From Chloroflexota bacterium (GTDB lineage: Bacteria > Chloroflexota > Anaerolineae > Aggregatilineales > J027), in contig JACRBG010000023.1 of NCBI GenBank assembly GCA_016234595.1, positions 1-64,000 on the forward strand: a stretch of DNA of 64,000 nt, given 5' to 3'. Below are positions 7,705 through 15,086 of the stretch, piece after piece. A program made the position numbers and the translations under genes. Within the stretch, counting starts at the first letter, position 1; the number at the start of each line of letters is the position of its first letter. The notes under the pieces are model-generated. The model worked only from the letters and a program-made list of their open reading frames with translations, was not told the DNA's origin and did not search any database.

Positions 7705-9069
7705 ATGTCCATCCAACGTCTGAATGAGGTTCGTAAAGAACTGGAATCAATCGGGGCGCGTCAGCTTTTTGGTGGCGAGTCCATCCAATTAGCCGACAAA
7801 CCACCACAAGCCGCCCCTGTCAAGCGGGTAGCCATTTTTGCCGAAGCCTTCTTGCCGAAACTCGATGGCGTTTCAAAATCGGCTTATCTCACCTTACAAT
7901 ACCTTGAAAAAACCGGACGCGAAGTGATGGTTTTTGCGCCAGATTTCGCCCCTACCCACGTCAGTTCGAGCCGTGTTGTTCCGCTGCGGTCATTCGGGAT
8001 GCCGTTTGCGCCAGAGACACGGGTCGGCCTGATGCCCAATCCCGGGGTTGGCAGGCTGTTAGATGAATTTCAGCCGGATTTAATTCATTTATTCAGCCCT
8101 GCCCTGCTGGGAGTTAATGGCCTTATAGCAGGGCTAAACCGAAAAATCCCAGTGATTGCCAACTATCAAACCGACTTGCCCGGCTACACCGAACACTATG
8201 GCCTTAACTTATTGGGCAAGGGGCTGCGTGATTGGTTACGTACCTTACATAACCGTTGCCACCTAACGCTTGCCCCTTCGCAATACACCTTAAACCAACT
8301 TCAAACGTGGGGTTATCATCGCCTGCGGACATGGGGACGGGGAGTAGATGGCAATCGGTTTAACCCCAAACATCGTTCTCAAGAATGGCGTGAACGTCTA
8401 TTAAATGGACGTGACCCCAACTCGCTCGTTTGTGTTTACGTTGGACGATTGGCTTATGAAAAACGAGTTGATTTACTGCTTGAGGTTGCCAAAATGCCGG
8501 GGGTGGCCCTGACGATTATTGGCGATGGGGCCATGCGTGAAAAACTAGAAACCCTGTTTGCGGGCACGGATACCTATTTTATGGGGTATCTGGTTGGTGA
8601 AGATTTAGCGTGCGCTTATGCAAGCTCGGACATATTTACCTTCACTGGGTCGAATGAAACCTTTGGGCAGGTTGTTCAAGAAGCGATGGCTTCGGGTCTG
8701 CCATCTGTCGTAATTAACGAAGGCGGAGCGGGGGAACTAGTAATTCAGAATAAAACCGGGTATACTTGTAGTAGTGATTCTCAATCTTTCGTTAATGCAG
8801 TACAACGATTGAGAGATGATTCGGTACTACGTCAGCAAATGGCGATCCATGCCCGCCAATTTGCAGAACAGCGTCCGTGGGAAACGGTCATGGGTCAGCT
8901 TGAGGGGTATTATACAGAAGCGATCATGCTCAATGAACGCCTTAACAGTTTGTATCGTTCTCCCAAACTTGCTCGACTCACATTACCACCCCTTGCTCTG
9001 CCAAACTTGGCACGCTGGCGGCCTTTTACCCAGCACCCGGATTTGAAATCAGTCGGTCAACGTCATTGA
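7705..9069 (+). CDS. Family 4 glycosyltransferase (SQD2/MgtA-like)
   Basis: A 454-residue GT-B glycosyltransferase. The N-terminal domain opens with FAEAFLPKLDGVSKSA, typical of the GDP-mannose- or UDP-sulfoquinovose-dependent transferases. The C-terminal domain holds YVGRLAYEKR, the donor-phosphate site, and the EX7E region SNETFGQVVQEAMASG. These enzymes transfer a sugar to a lipid such as diacylglycerol or phosphatidylinositol at the inner membrane face. The exact sugar and acceptor cannot be read. I chose ATG 7705; a TTG at 7678, with AAGGA in front, is an in-frame alternative. A terminator overlaps the stop codon. Confidence 0.9.
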   Translation: MSIQRLNEVRKELESIGARQLFGGESIQLADKPPQAAPVKRVAIFAEAFLPKLDGVSKSAYLTLQYLEKTGREVMVFAPDFAPTHVSSSRVVPLRSFGMPFAPETRVGLMPNPGVGRLLDEFQPDLIHLFSPALLGVNGLIAGLNRKIPVIANYQTDLPGYTEHYGLNLLGKGLRDWLRTLHNRCHLTLAPSQYTLNQLQTWGYHRLRTWGRGVDGNRFNPKHRSQEWRERLLNGRDPNSLVCVYVGRLAYEKRVDLLLEVAKMPGVALTIIGDGAMREKLETLFAGTDTYFMGYLVGEDLACAYASSDIFTFTGSNETFGQVVQEAMASGLPSVVINEGGAGELVIQNKTGYTCSSDSQSFVNAVQRLRDDSVLRQQMAIHARQFAEQRPWETVMGQLEGYYTEAIMLNERLNSLYRSPKLARLTLPPLALPNLARWRPFTQHPDLKSVGQRH

Positions 9070-9081
9070 CCGATTATTTTT
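9053..9081 (+). terminator. Rho-independent terminator overlapping the stop codon
   Basis: An 8-bp perfect stem TCGGTCAA/TTGACCGA (9053-9060 and 9066-9073) with a 5-base loop is followed by TTATTTTT. The right arm includes the TGA stop of the glycosyltransferase. The phosphoesterase downstream therefore probably also needs its own promoter. Confidence 0.75.
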
Positions 9082-9147
9082 CTCTCAGTACACTTGCCCC
9101 CTTTGGGTGGCCGGGGGGCATATCGGATACAACAGAAACGGAACACT

Positions 9148-10308
9148 ATGCTCAGAACCAATGAACGCACTCACACCTTTAAGTCACTTGATGCTGCACA
9201 AAAGAGTGCGTTGAGAATTACCAACTATCAAATTGCCAAAGATCGCTATGTCATCCTGAGTGATGTGCATAAGGGGGACGGTACCCCTATCAGCGACGAC
9301 TTCCTGCAAAATTCTGAACTGTATATCAATGCTTTACGCTACTACATGGATAACGATTATCGCCTTGTGTTGAATGGTGATATTGAGGAATGCTGGAAAA
9401 GTAAGTTCTCGGATGTCATTGCCGCGCATGAAAGCACCGCTTTTGCTATTGAGCGCGAATATGCCAACCTCGGTGAAGACTACTATATGCGGGTTTATGG
9501 CAATCACGATGATGACTGGGCCGACCCGCAAAAGGTTAATCGTCATTTGCGCCCGGTGCTTGGCCCCATCAATGTCTATTCAGGTGTGATGTTGGGAGAT
9601 CGGGTGTTTATTACACATGGACATCAGGGCGACCCCAATGCAGATCGACGGGCATGGTTTAGCCGTCAAATTGTCCGGCATGGGTGGCGTCATATCCAAC
9701 ACGCGACTAAGTGGAAGTTGAATCTTGCGGCGGATAATAATCTGATTTTGTGTAATCGCGCTCGGCATTTGCAAGAGTGGGGCAAAGAAAATCGGGTGAT
9801 GGTCATTGCAGGGCATACCCATCGGCCCGTGTTTCGGCCACTCTCAAAACTGTATTTGCTACGGGCTGTGCATGAATGGCTAATCGGCTATCAAGAACAA
9901 ACGACCGATGCCAATATGTGTCGGTTGCTGCCCGCCGTGATTGAGCAAATTCATCAGGTCATTCAAATCTTTGATGATGAAAAACCCAATGACTATCTGA
10001 TGGATAGCGTACCGTATTATATGAACGAAGGCTCATGTGTTCATACCAATGGGATTACGGCAATGGAAATTGACCGAGGCGAAATCCGTTTGATTCGCTG
10101 GGACCGGGCAAAGGAAACGGCTGAAAAATCGCTTGTGCCCTATCACCTCAACCGCAAAGTCTATCAGAGCGGCGATCTGGGGGAAATCCTCTCCAAACTC
10201 AATATCATGGCATCCTTGCCCGCAGGAACACATACCCACAGCCATGTACCCTCAACCTTGCAAGAAATTGGGGCACTGACGGGATTGGCAAATTTGATGC
10301 TGCCCTGA
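9148..10308 (+). CDS. Calcineurin-like metallophosphoesterase
   Basis: A 386-residue protein with the five metallophosphoesterase motifs in order: SDVHKGDG, NGDIEECW, GNHDDDW, THGHQGD and GHTHRP. These bind two metal ions and hydrolyse phosphomono- or diesters. No signal peptide or membrane segment is visible, so it is probably cytosolic or peripheral. A C-terminal region of about 120 residues beyond the core has no recognised motif. I chose ATG 9148; an upstream in-frame start would place the N-terminus within the terminator region. The substrate is unknown. Confidence 0.87.
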   Translation: MLRTNERTHTFKSLDAAQKSALRITNYQIAKDRYVILSDVHKGDGTPISDDFLQNSELYINALRYYMDNDYRLVLNGDIEECWKSKFSDVIAAHESTAFAIEREYANLGEDYYMRVYGNHDDDWADPQKVNRHLRPVLGPINVYSGVMLGDRVFITHGHQGDPNADRRAWFSRQIVRHGWRHIQHATKWKLNLAADNNLILCNRARHLQEWGKENRVMVIAGHTHRPVFRPLSKLYLLRAVHEWLIGYQEQTTDANMCRLLPAVIEQIHQVIQIFDDEKPNDYLMDSVPYYMNEGSCVHTNGITAMEIDRGEIRLIRWDRAKETAEKSLVPYHLNRKVYQSGDLGEILSKLNIMASLPAGTHTHSHVPSTLQEIGALTGLANLMLP

Positions 10309-10343
10309 TCGCATTATTCTAAGCAACACATGATATGGCAGCA

Positions 10344-10381
10344 GGCAGGCGAAATTTCAGTCGCGTGCCGTTTTTTGTTTT
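10344..10381 (+). terminator. Rho-independent terminator after the metallophosphoesterase gene
   Basis: The arms GGCAGGCGA (10344-10352) and TCGCGTGCC (10361-10369) pair with one mismatch around an 8-base loop. GTTTTTTGTTTT follows. It lies about 35 bases after the stop codon. Confidence 0.8.
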
Positions 10382-10649
10382 CATTTTGGGATGGATTGGG
10401 AAGGCTCTCTGAAAAAACCCGCCCCGCTGGTGAACCAATCAACGATATAAGTAAGGGGGTGTTGACCATTCACCAGCAGAAGTAAGCGGTAGAGCTAGAG
10501 TTTAGGAGGTACTCTCAAGATACCACGTAGGTAAGCGTTTAATCATTGTCATAAGTGACCAATTACTTGTGAAAAATTTCGTCAAAAGTCACAAAAGCCG
10601 CATAAAATCAACTTTGTCTAATCGCGCAACTAAATTACTTGCCTTTCAT
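10382..10649. other. Gene-free stretch with possible structured RNA
   Basis: I see no convincing gene between the terminator at 10344-10381 and the comEA promoter. The first part holds a 9-bp perfect inverted repeat, GCTGGTGAA at 10426-10434 and TTCACCAGC at 10469-10477, with 34 bases between the arms. A purine-rich piece with TTTAGGAGGT follows, without a useful reading frame. The second part (10540-10649) is AT-rich. The fold could belong to a small RNA or a long leader, but I recognise no known class; signatures of SRP RNA and 6S RNA are not evident. Confidence 0.35.
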
Positions 10650-10679
10650 TTGTGAAGTAGCCACAGATTTTGGTAAAAT
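10650..10679 (+). promoter_or_regulatory. Likely promoter of comEA
   Basis: TTGTGA (10650-10655) and TAAAAT (10674-10679) are separated by 18 bases, 45 bases before the ATG. Both boxes match the sigma-70 consensus at four or five of six positions. Confidence 0.5.
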
Positions 10680-10724
10680 CGTACACATATACTTAGCCTC
10701 ATTTTAGCTGGGATAGCACTTTTT

Positions 10725-11327
10725 ATGGAACAACCCAAACGTTCCCCCTATGGCCCAATCATCGCCCTTATTTTTGCAGCAGCGTTATTCGTTGCAGGGG
10801 GCATTTATCTGCTACGAGAACCCAAACACACGACGGTTGAAATTATTCCCCCACAACCGACTGCCACCGATTTGCCAACCGCAACCCCAGCCCCATTGGA
10901 AATTTATGTGACCGGGGCGGTACAAAATCCGCAAGCCCGCCTTACGCTACCCATTGGGAGTCGAGTTGAGGATGCAATCGCGGCAGCAGGGGGTGCGTTG
11001 GAAAATGCCGATTTGGATGCGGTCAACTTGGCGCAGCGTTTGCAAGATGGTGACATGATTTTTGTGCCCACATTACCAGCCGAAGCCGAAGATACGGACG
11101 GTAATCCAGCCCCGACGCCGAATGCGCCGCGGGTAGTCAATATCAACGAAGCGACCCTTGATGACCTCGATGCTTTGCCGGGGATTGGCCCAACGACCGC
11201 ACAGGCGATTATTGATTATCGCACCGCCAACGGTCCATTTGAGAGTATTGAGGAATTGTTGGAGGTGGAGGGAATAGGGGAAGGCACACTCAATAAAATT
11301 CGGGATTATGTGACAGTTGAACCCTGA
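10725..11327 (+). CDS. comEA: ComEA-like DNA-binding protein (SLBB plus helix-hairpin-helix)
   Basis: A 200-residue membrane-anchored protein. Residues 9-29 are an N-terminal membrane segment; an SLBB domain follows (about 55-115, VTGAVQNPQARLTLPIGSR), then a threonine/proline linker. A double helix-hairpin-helix domain is at about 135-198, with NINEATLDDLDALPGIG and VEGIGEGTLNKI. ComEA binds incoming double-stranded DNA at the cell surface during natural transformation. A comF homologue lies at 46874-47659, but no comEC is in the window. The last 22 bases overlap the end of the convergent membrane-protein gene. Confidence 0.9.
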   Translation: MEQPKRSPYGPIIALIFAAALFVAGGIYLLREPKHTTVEIIPPQPTATDLPTATPAPLEIYVTGAVQNPQARLTLPIGSRVEDAIAAAGGALENADLDAVNLAQRLQDGDMIFVPTLPAEAEDTDGNPAPTPNAPRVVNINEATLDDLDALPGIGPTTAQAIIDYRTANGPFESIEELLEVEGIGEGTLNKIRDYVTVEP

Positions 11328-12046
11328 TCTTCAGAGGGTGTTTCCCAAACAAACGGGGGTTTGATACGCCAAAAAATCACTAGATTGATTACAGTCACCA
11401 AACCCCACCATAAACCAGTCAAGATTTCGGGTTGCGTGCTGCCCCTGACCAATAATTCTTCGGTGCCAATGACCATCGCACACCATAAAATGGCTTGAAA
11501 AATCCATGACGCCTCGTTGCGTAAAAAGGTTTGCAGCACCATCCATGACAAGGTGATGTGGAGGCCTAACGGCGCAAGGGTGCTAATCATTTCCCCAAAG
11601 GCGTTTCCCCCAACTTCAGAGAGATCAACTGGAGCCGCCCCCTGTTTGGCTAAACCTAGCACCACCCAGATTACCCAGAGACCCACAAAACTCAATTCGG
11701 GCAGCGCATGGCCGATGCCGATGAGCATAGCCTGTGGGCGATAGACCGTGCTGCGTGCTAACCTTGCATAACCAAATGCGCGAGCGCCAATATCGGTAAA
11801 ACTAATCACCAAGCCAATAATAGTCGAGCCAATCAACGGAGAATTGAGGAACGGCCCATTTTGCAGAACCCAGAGAAGCGCCGTCCGTATAAATAGTGAG
11901 AGACTAAAGGTCATCCCACCGACCACCAACAATGGATAACCCACCTTATAGCGGCGGTGCAAAATTTGGATCAGGGTAAAGGGCAAGCCAAAAATTAACG
12001 CAATAAAGATTAGATGCAATACAATTACAATCATAATTCTCGTCAT
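11306..12046 (-). CDS. YhfC-like polytopic membrane protein
   Basis: A 246-residue protein with about seven hydrophobic segments. Spacing of the segments and the block TDIGARAFGYARL followed by GIGHALPELSFVG resemble the YhfC family, related to CPBP-type intramembrane proteases. In YhfC the first block normally carries a Glu pair (EE/EExxR-like); here it reads TDIGAR, so the usual acidic pair is reduced, although the later GHALPE is intact. A protease activity is therefore doubtful. It converges with comEA with a 22-base overlap. The family call is by eye. Confidence 0.6.
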   Translation of the reverse strand: MTRIMIVIVLHLIFIALIFGLPFTLIQILHRRYKVGYPLLVVGGMTFSLSLFIRTALLWVLQNGPFLNSPLIGSTIIGLVISFTDIGARAFGYARLARSTVYRPQAMLIGIGHALPELSFVGLWVIWVVLGLAKQGAAPVDLSEVGGNAFGEMISTLAPLGLHITLSWMVLQTFLRNEASWIFQAILWCAMVIGTEELLVRGSTQPEILTGLWWGLVTVINLVIFWRIKPPFVWETPSEDQGSTVT

Positions 12047-12065
12047 CTCAAGGCACGGTTTAGAC

Positions 12066-12074
12066 TGCTATAAT
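12066..12074 (+). promoter_or_regulatory. Extended -10 promoter of the DinB-like/YgfZ operon
   Basis: TGCTATAAT is a perfect extended -10 element, 50 bases before the GTG start. No good -35 box is visible at the expected distance, which is common for extended -10 promoters. Confidence 0.6.
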
Positions 12075-12123
12075 AACAGAGAAATGCCCTGTTGATTTTT
12101 AGAATTGAGGAGCAAGTCCAACC

Positions 12124-12642
12124 GTGCCAAAGCAAAACATCATCGCCGCCTATGAACGTGCCCGTAGCAAATTGCTGCGTGCAATCGAGGGGCTATCAGA
12201 AGAAGAAATGCTGATACCGGGGGCCGTTGGCTATTGGTCGGTCAAAGATGTGTTGGCGCATTTGACAGCGTGGGAATCCGAGCTCATTACCGGATTGGTG
12301 CATGTCGAAAATAAGAAAAAAGGTGCGCCCACTGTCGCCACCATTGAAGACATTGATGAATGGAATGAGGAACAATACCACACCAGCGCGGCCCGTGAAT
12401 TGGACGTGGTGTGGGAGGATTTTCAAGGTGTTGCCAAACATTTGATTGAGGCGATTAACGTTTTGGATGATAAGGCCCTCGATGATAATCGGTCTTTCCC
12501 TTGGATGGAAGGCGAACCGCTGTCATATTTGATTTATGAAAATGCGATTTGGCATGAGGAAGAACACGCCGAAGATATTATTAATTGGCGTAATACGGCT
12601 GCGGATGAGCCAGACGAGTTCGATGAGGATGTTGAGGAATGA
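12124..12642 (+). CDS. DinB / ClbS-DfsB-like four-helix protein
   Basis: A 172-residue protein of the DinB-like fold. GYWSVKDVLAHLTAWE near residue 37 is the characteristic first-helix motif with a His, and WHEEEHAED near the end holds further candidate metal ligands. Family members are metal-binding hydrolases or thiol transferases; the reaction of this one is unknown. It starts with GTG, with GAGGAG about 13 bases upstream. Its stop overlaps the start of the next gene (ATGA), so translation is probably coupled. The tail is strongly acidic. Confidence 0.8.
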   Translation: MPKQNIIAAYERARSKLLRAIEGLSEEEMLIPGAVGYWSVKDVLAHLTAWESELITGLVHVENKKKGAPTVATIEDIDEWNEEQYHTSAARELDVVWEDFQGVAKHLIEAINVLDDKALDDNRSFPWMEGEPLSYLIYENAIWHEEEHAEDIINWRNTAADEPDEFDEDVEE

Positions 12643-13673
12643 GTGGTGTATTGGTAAATAATTCATTGGTGGAGATAATTCATGCCGCCCATACCCACGC
12701 AATTTGGGCTGATTTGAGTGATCTGGGACGGGTGATTTGCACTGACCGTGACCGCCTTGATTTGATTCATCGGCTTTCGACCAATGACACGCTAAAACTC
12801 CAAGTGGGTGAAGGCTGTTCAACAGTGTTTACCACTGCGATTGGCCGCTTGGTGGATTGGGTGGTGGTGTTAAATCGGGGTGAACAAGCGTTGATGATTA
12901 CGAGTCGGGGGAAGACTGACCAGATTCGTGGTTGGTTACAACGTAATGTGTTTTTTAATGACCGCTTTCAGTCCAAAAATGTCGGCCAAGAATTAGGCCA
13001 GATTGGTATCTTTGGAGCTTATAGCGCCGAGCTGGTCAGCCATTGGTGGGCAGGAGCTGAAACACTGCCTCGCTATCATTTTTTGGAAGCCAGCCTAGAT
13101 GAACAGAAACCAGCCGATAAAACGTTGCTGGTGCGTGTGCCGGGGTTAGCAGGCGATGGCTTTTGGGTTATCGGGACACCGGGGACTTTGGAAAGTTTCA
13201 AGCTCCAACTTGCTGAACATCAGGTGATTGAAGCCAATGCTGAGGCCATCGAGGCGCTACGTATTGAAGCAGGATTACCAGAGAGCGGCCATGAGCTGAC
13301 CGATGATTATATCCCGCTTGAATTAGGCTTATGGGATGCGGTGAGTTTTCATAAAGGCTGCTATATCGGGCAGGAAATTATCGCCCGAATGGAAAGCCGG
13401 GGGAAATTAGCCAAAATGCTGGTCAAGGTCGAAATCGAAGCGCCTGTGCCAGTTGGGAGCATTTTAAACGACCCTGCTGGCAAAAATGCAGGTACATTGA
13501 CCAGCGTTGCCAGTATGCCTTCGATTAATGGTCAAACAAAACAGATTGGGTTAGCAGTGGTCAAATCCGCCCATGCAAGCCCAGACACGTCACTCAATAT
13601 CACACTTGAAAATGGAACCAACGTCGCGGTCAAAATTCTCGAATTGGCAGGCGTCTATTCGCCCGTCCATTAG
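12639..13673 (+). CDS. ygfZ: YgfZ/GcvT-type folate-binding protein
   Basis: A 344-residue member of the GcvT-like aminomethyltransferase fold. The signature KGCYIGQEI at 239-247 is the YgfZ motif, and its cysteine is needed for function in the E. coli protein. YgfZ uses folate and supports iron-sulfur cluster maintenance and tRNA modification. The protein lacks a glycine-cleavage context. The start ATG overlaps the upstream stop by four bases with GAGGA directly upstream. The membrane-protein gene follows after 15 bases. Confidence 0.88.
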   Translation: MSGVLVNNSLVEIIHAAHTHAIWADLSDLGRVICTDRDRLDLIHRLSTNDTLKLQVGEGCSTVFTTAIGRLVDWVVVLNRGEQALMITSRGKTDQIRGWLQRNVFFNDRFQSKNVGQELGQIGIFGAYSAELVSHWWAGAETLPRYHFLEASLDEQKPADKTLLVRVPGLAGDGFWVIGTPGTLESFKLQLAEHQVIEANAEAIEALRIEAGLPESGHELTDDYIPLELGLWDAVSFHKGCYIGQEIIARMESRGKLAKMLVKVEIEAPVPVGSILNDPAGKNAGTLTSVASMPSINGQTKQIGLAVVKSAHASPDTSLNITLENGTNVAVKILELAGVYSPVH

Positions 13674-13688
13674 GCAAAGGGAAAGTCC

Positions 13689-15032
13689 ATGCTGCGCTGC
13701 CTCGGTCAAATTTTAGGGTTTATGCTGCTTGCTACGCTTGTTATCTGGATACCTTGCGCGGTTTACGTACTGGTATCGTGGGATTACATGAGTAAAGAAA
13801 ATACTTATACCCAACTCGATCGGGAGTTTTATGAAAAGCTTCGGCCATTGGTCATCCCAGCATTTTTACAAGCCCAAATCAATGGCGCAGATGATGGGTC
13901 GGATACTGAACGCAATTTAACACTACTTCGTGAAGCCATCAATAACACTGACGCGGATGTGTGGGATAATATCTCGGCAGATTTAGTGTCCATAGATCGG
14001 GTACAAGAACAATTCGAGACGAACGCAGTTGTAGCAGTCGAGTATTTTAACGATAAGCGTGAGTATTTTGACGTGACTTTTGATTCAGCCACCTTGCGGG
14101 AAACCCTGAATGGGCCACAAGGCAGTCAGGCTATTGTCCAAATGATGGATTCATGGGACAACTGCTCACCTAGCCAAGAAACCGAAGTTAATGACTATCT
14201 GGCAGGCACAGCTGATAGCATTCCATTTTGCCAACCACGTAACCCGACGGCACAACAAGCCTTGCAACAAAACCTCCAAGGCTATATGAACTTACTGGCA
14301 GACAGCCTGCCCGACCAGTTTATCTTGCGGAACGAAATCACCAATCACCAAACTTCTACGCTTAAAGAGGTGGATCAATCGTTTGAGGAAGTTCGCAAAG
14401 GAGTCTTGTTTTTTGATCGCCTATTGCCATTGGCTGGACTAGTCCCCTTGATGCTATTTGCCCTGTTGGTGATGGTAGCTGTTCGTTCGTTTAAAGACTT
14501 TTTCTTGTGGGGGGGCCTCACCCTTGCCATCAGTGGCTTGTTTGTTTTTATTCCCCTCTTTGCATGGCTAAGTAATCTTGTCAGTTCGCCGCAAGCTATT
14601 ACGACGAACCCGCTTCAACAACTGGCTGGCGATGCCATTATCGCGTTTCAGCGATCCATCGCACAGGATATGTTGGGGCCTTTGGGGGTCTTAGGCATTG
14701 GGATGTTGATTCTGGGGGTCATGGGAATTGTCATCGCCGCGGTAGTGCGTGGGCCAGAGGACGAGCCAGAGCAGCAAATGTTCTATTTGACACCTAATCC
14801 GAACATGGGCTATCCACAAGGGCCGATGATGCCACCGCCGACACAAACACTGGGCAGCACACCCGCGCCACGCCCCACGCCGCCGCCAGTACCTCGACCT
14901 GTGACGCCACCGCCAGCGCCAAAACCGCCCACTGATTCGCAAGAATCAAATATTGTGGTGGATTTTGGGGATGATAAAACTATCACCCCGTCCGATAGCA
15001 ATCCTTTTAAGGATGAAGCTGGTCAAGCCTAG
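13689..15032 (+). CDS. Multi-pass membrane protein with proline-rich tail, unknown function
   Basis: A 447-residue protein that I do not recognise. An N-terminal membrane segment (about 5-30) precedes an extracytoplasmic domain of about 220 residues rich in Asp, Asn and Gln. Three further membrane segments occupy about 252-360. The C-terminal tail is cytoplasmic by topology and very rich in Pro (PPPTQTL, PPVPRPV), then acidic. It is the last gene of the DinB/ygfZ transcript, ended by a strong terminator at 15059. Confidence 0.75.
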   Translation: MLRCLGQILGFMLLATLVIWIPCAVYVLVSWDYMSKENTYTQLDREFYEKLRPLVIPAFLQAQINGADDGSDTERNLTLLREAINNTDADVWDNISADLVSIDRVQEQFETNAVVAVEYFNDKREYFDVTFDSATLRETLNGPQGSQAIVQMMDSWDNCSPSQETEVNDYLAGTADSIPFCQPRNPTAQQALQQNLQGYMNLLADSLPDQFILRNEITNHQTSTLKEVDQSFEEVRKGVLFFDRLLPLAGLVPLMLFALLVMVAVRSFKDFFLWGGLTLAISGLFVFIPLFAWLSNLVSSPQAITTNPLQQLAGDAIIAFQRSIAQDMLGPLGVLGIGMLILGVMGIVIAAVVRGPEDEPEQQMFYLTPNPNMGYPQGPMMPPPTQTLGSTPAPRPTPPPVPRPVTPPPAPKPPTDSQESNIVVDFGDDKTITPSDSNPFKDEAGQA

Positions 15033-15058
15033 CAGCCAATATATGGAAATCATAAAGA

Positions 15059-15085
15059 GTAGGTCGAGATGACCTACCCTTTTTG
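15059..15085 (+). terminator. Rho-independent terminator
   Basis: The perfect 7-bp stem GTAGGTC/GACCTAC (15059-15065 and 15071-15077), with a 5-base loop, is followed by CCTTTTTG. It ends the plus-strand operon just before the convergent aldehyde dehydrogenase stop. Confidence 0.85.
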
Positions 15086-15086
15086 T

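Noticed and set aside
10382-10649. SRP RNA, 6S RNA or a known riboswitch class before comEA
   Set aside because: I could not find their core signatures; only an inverted repeat is supported.
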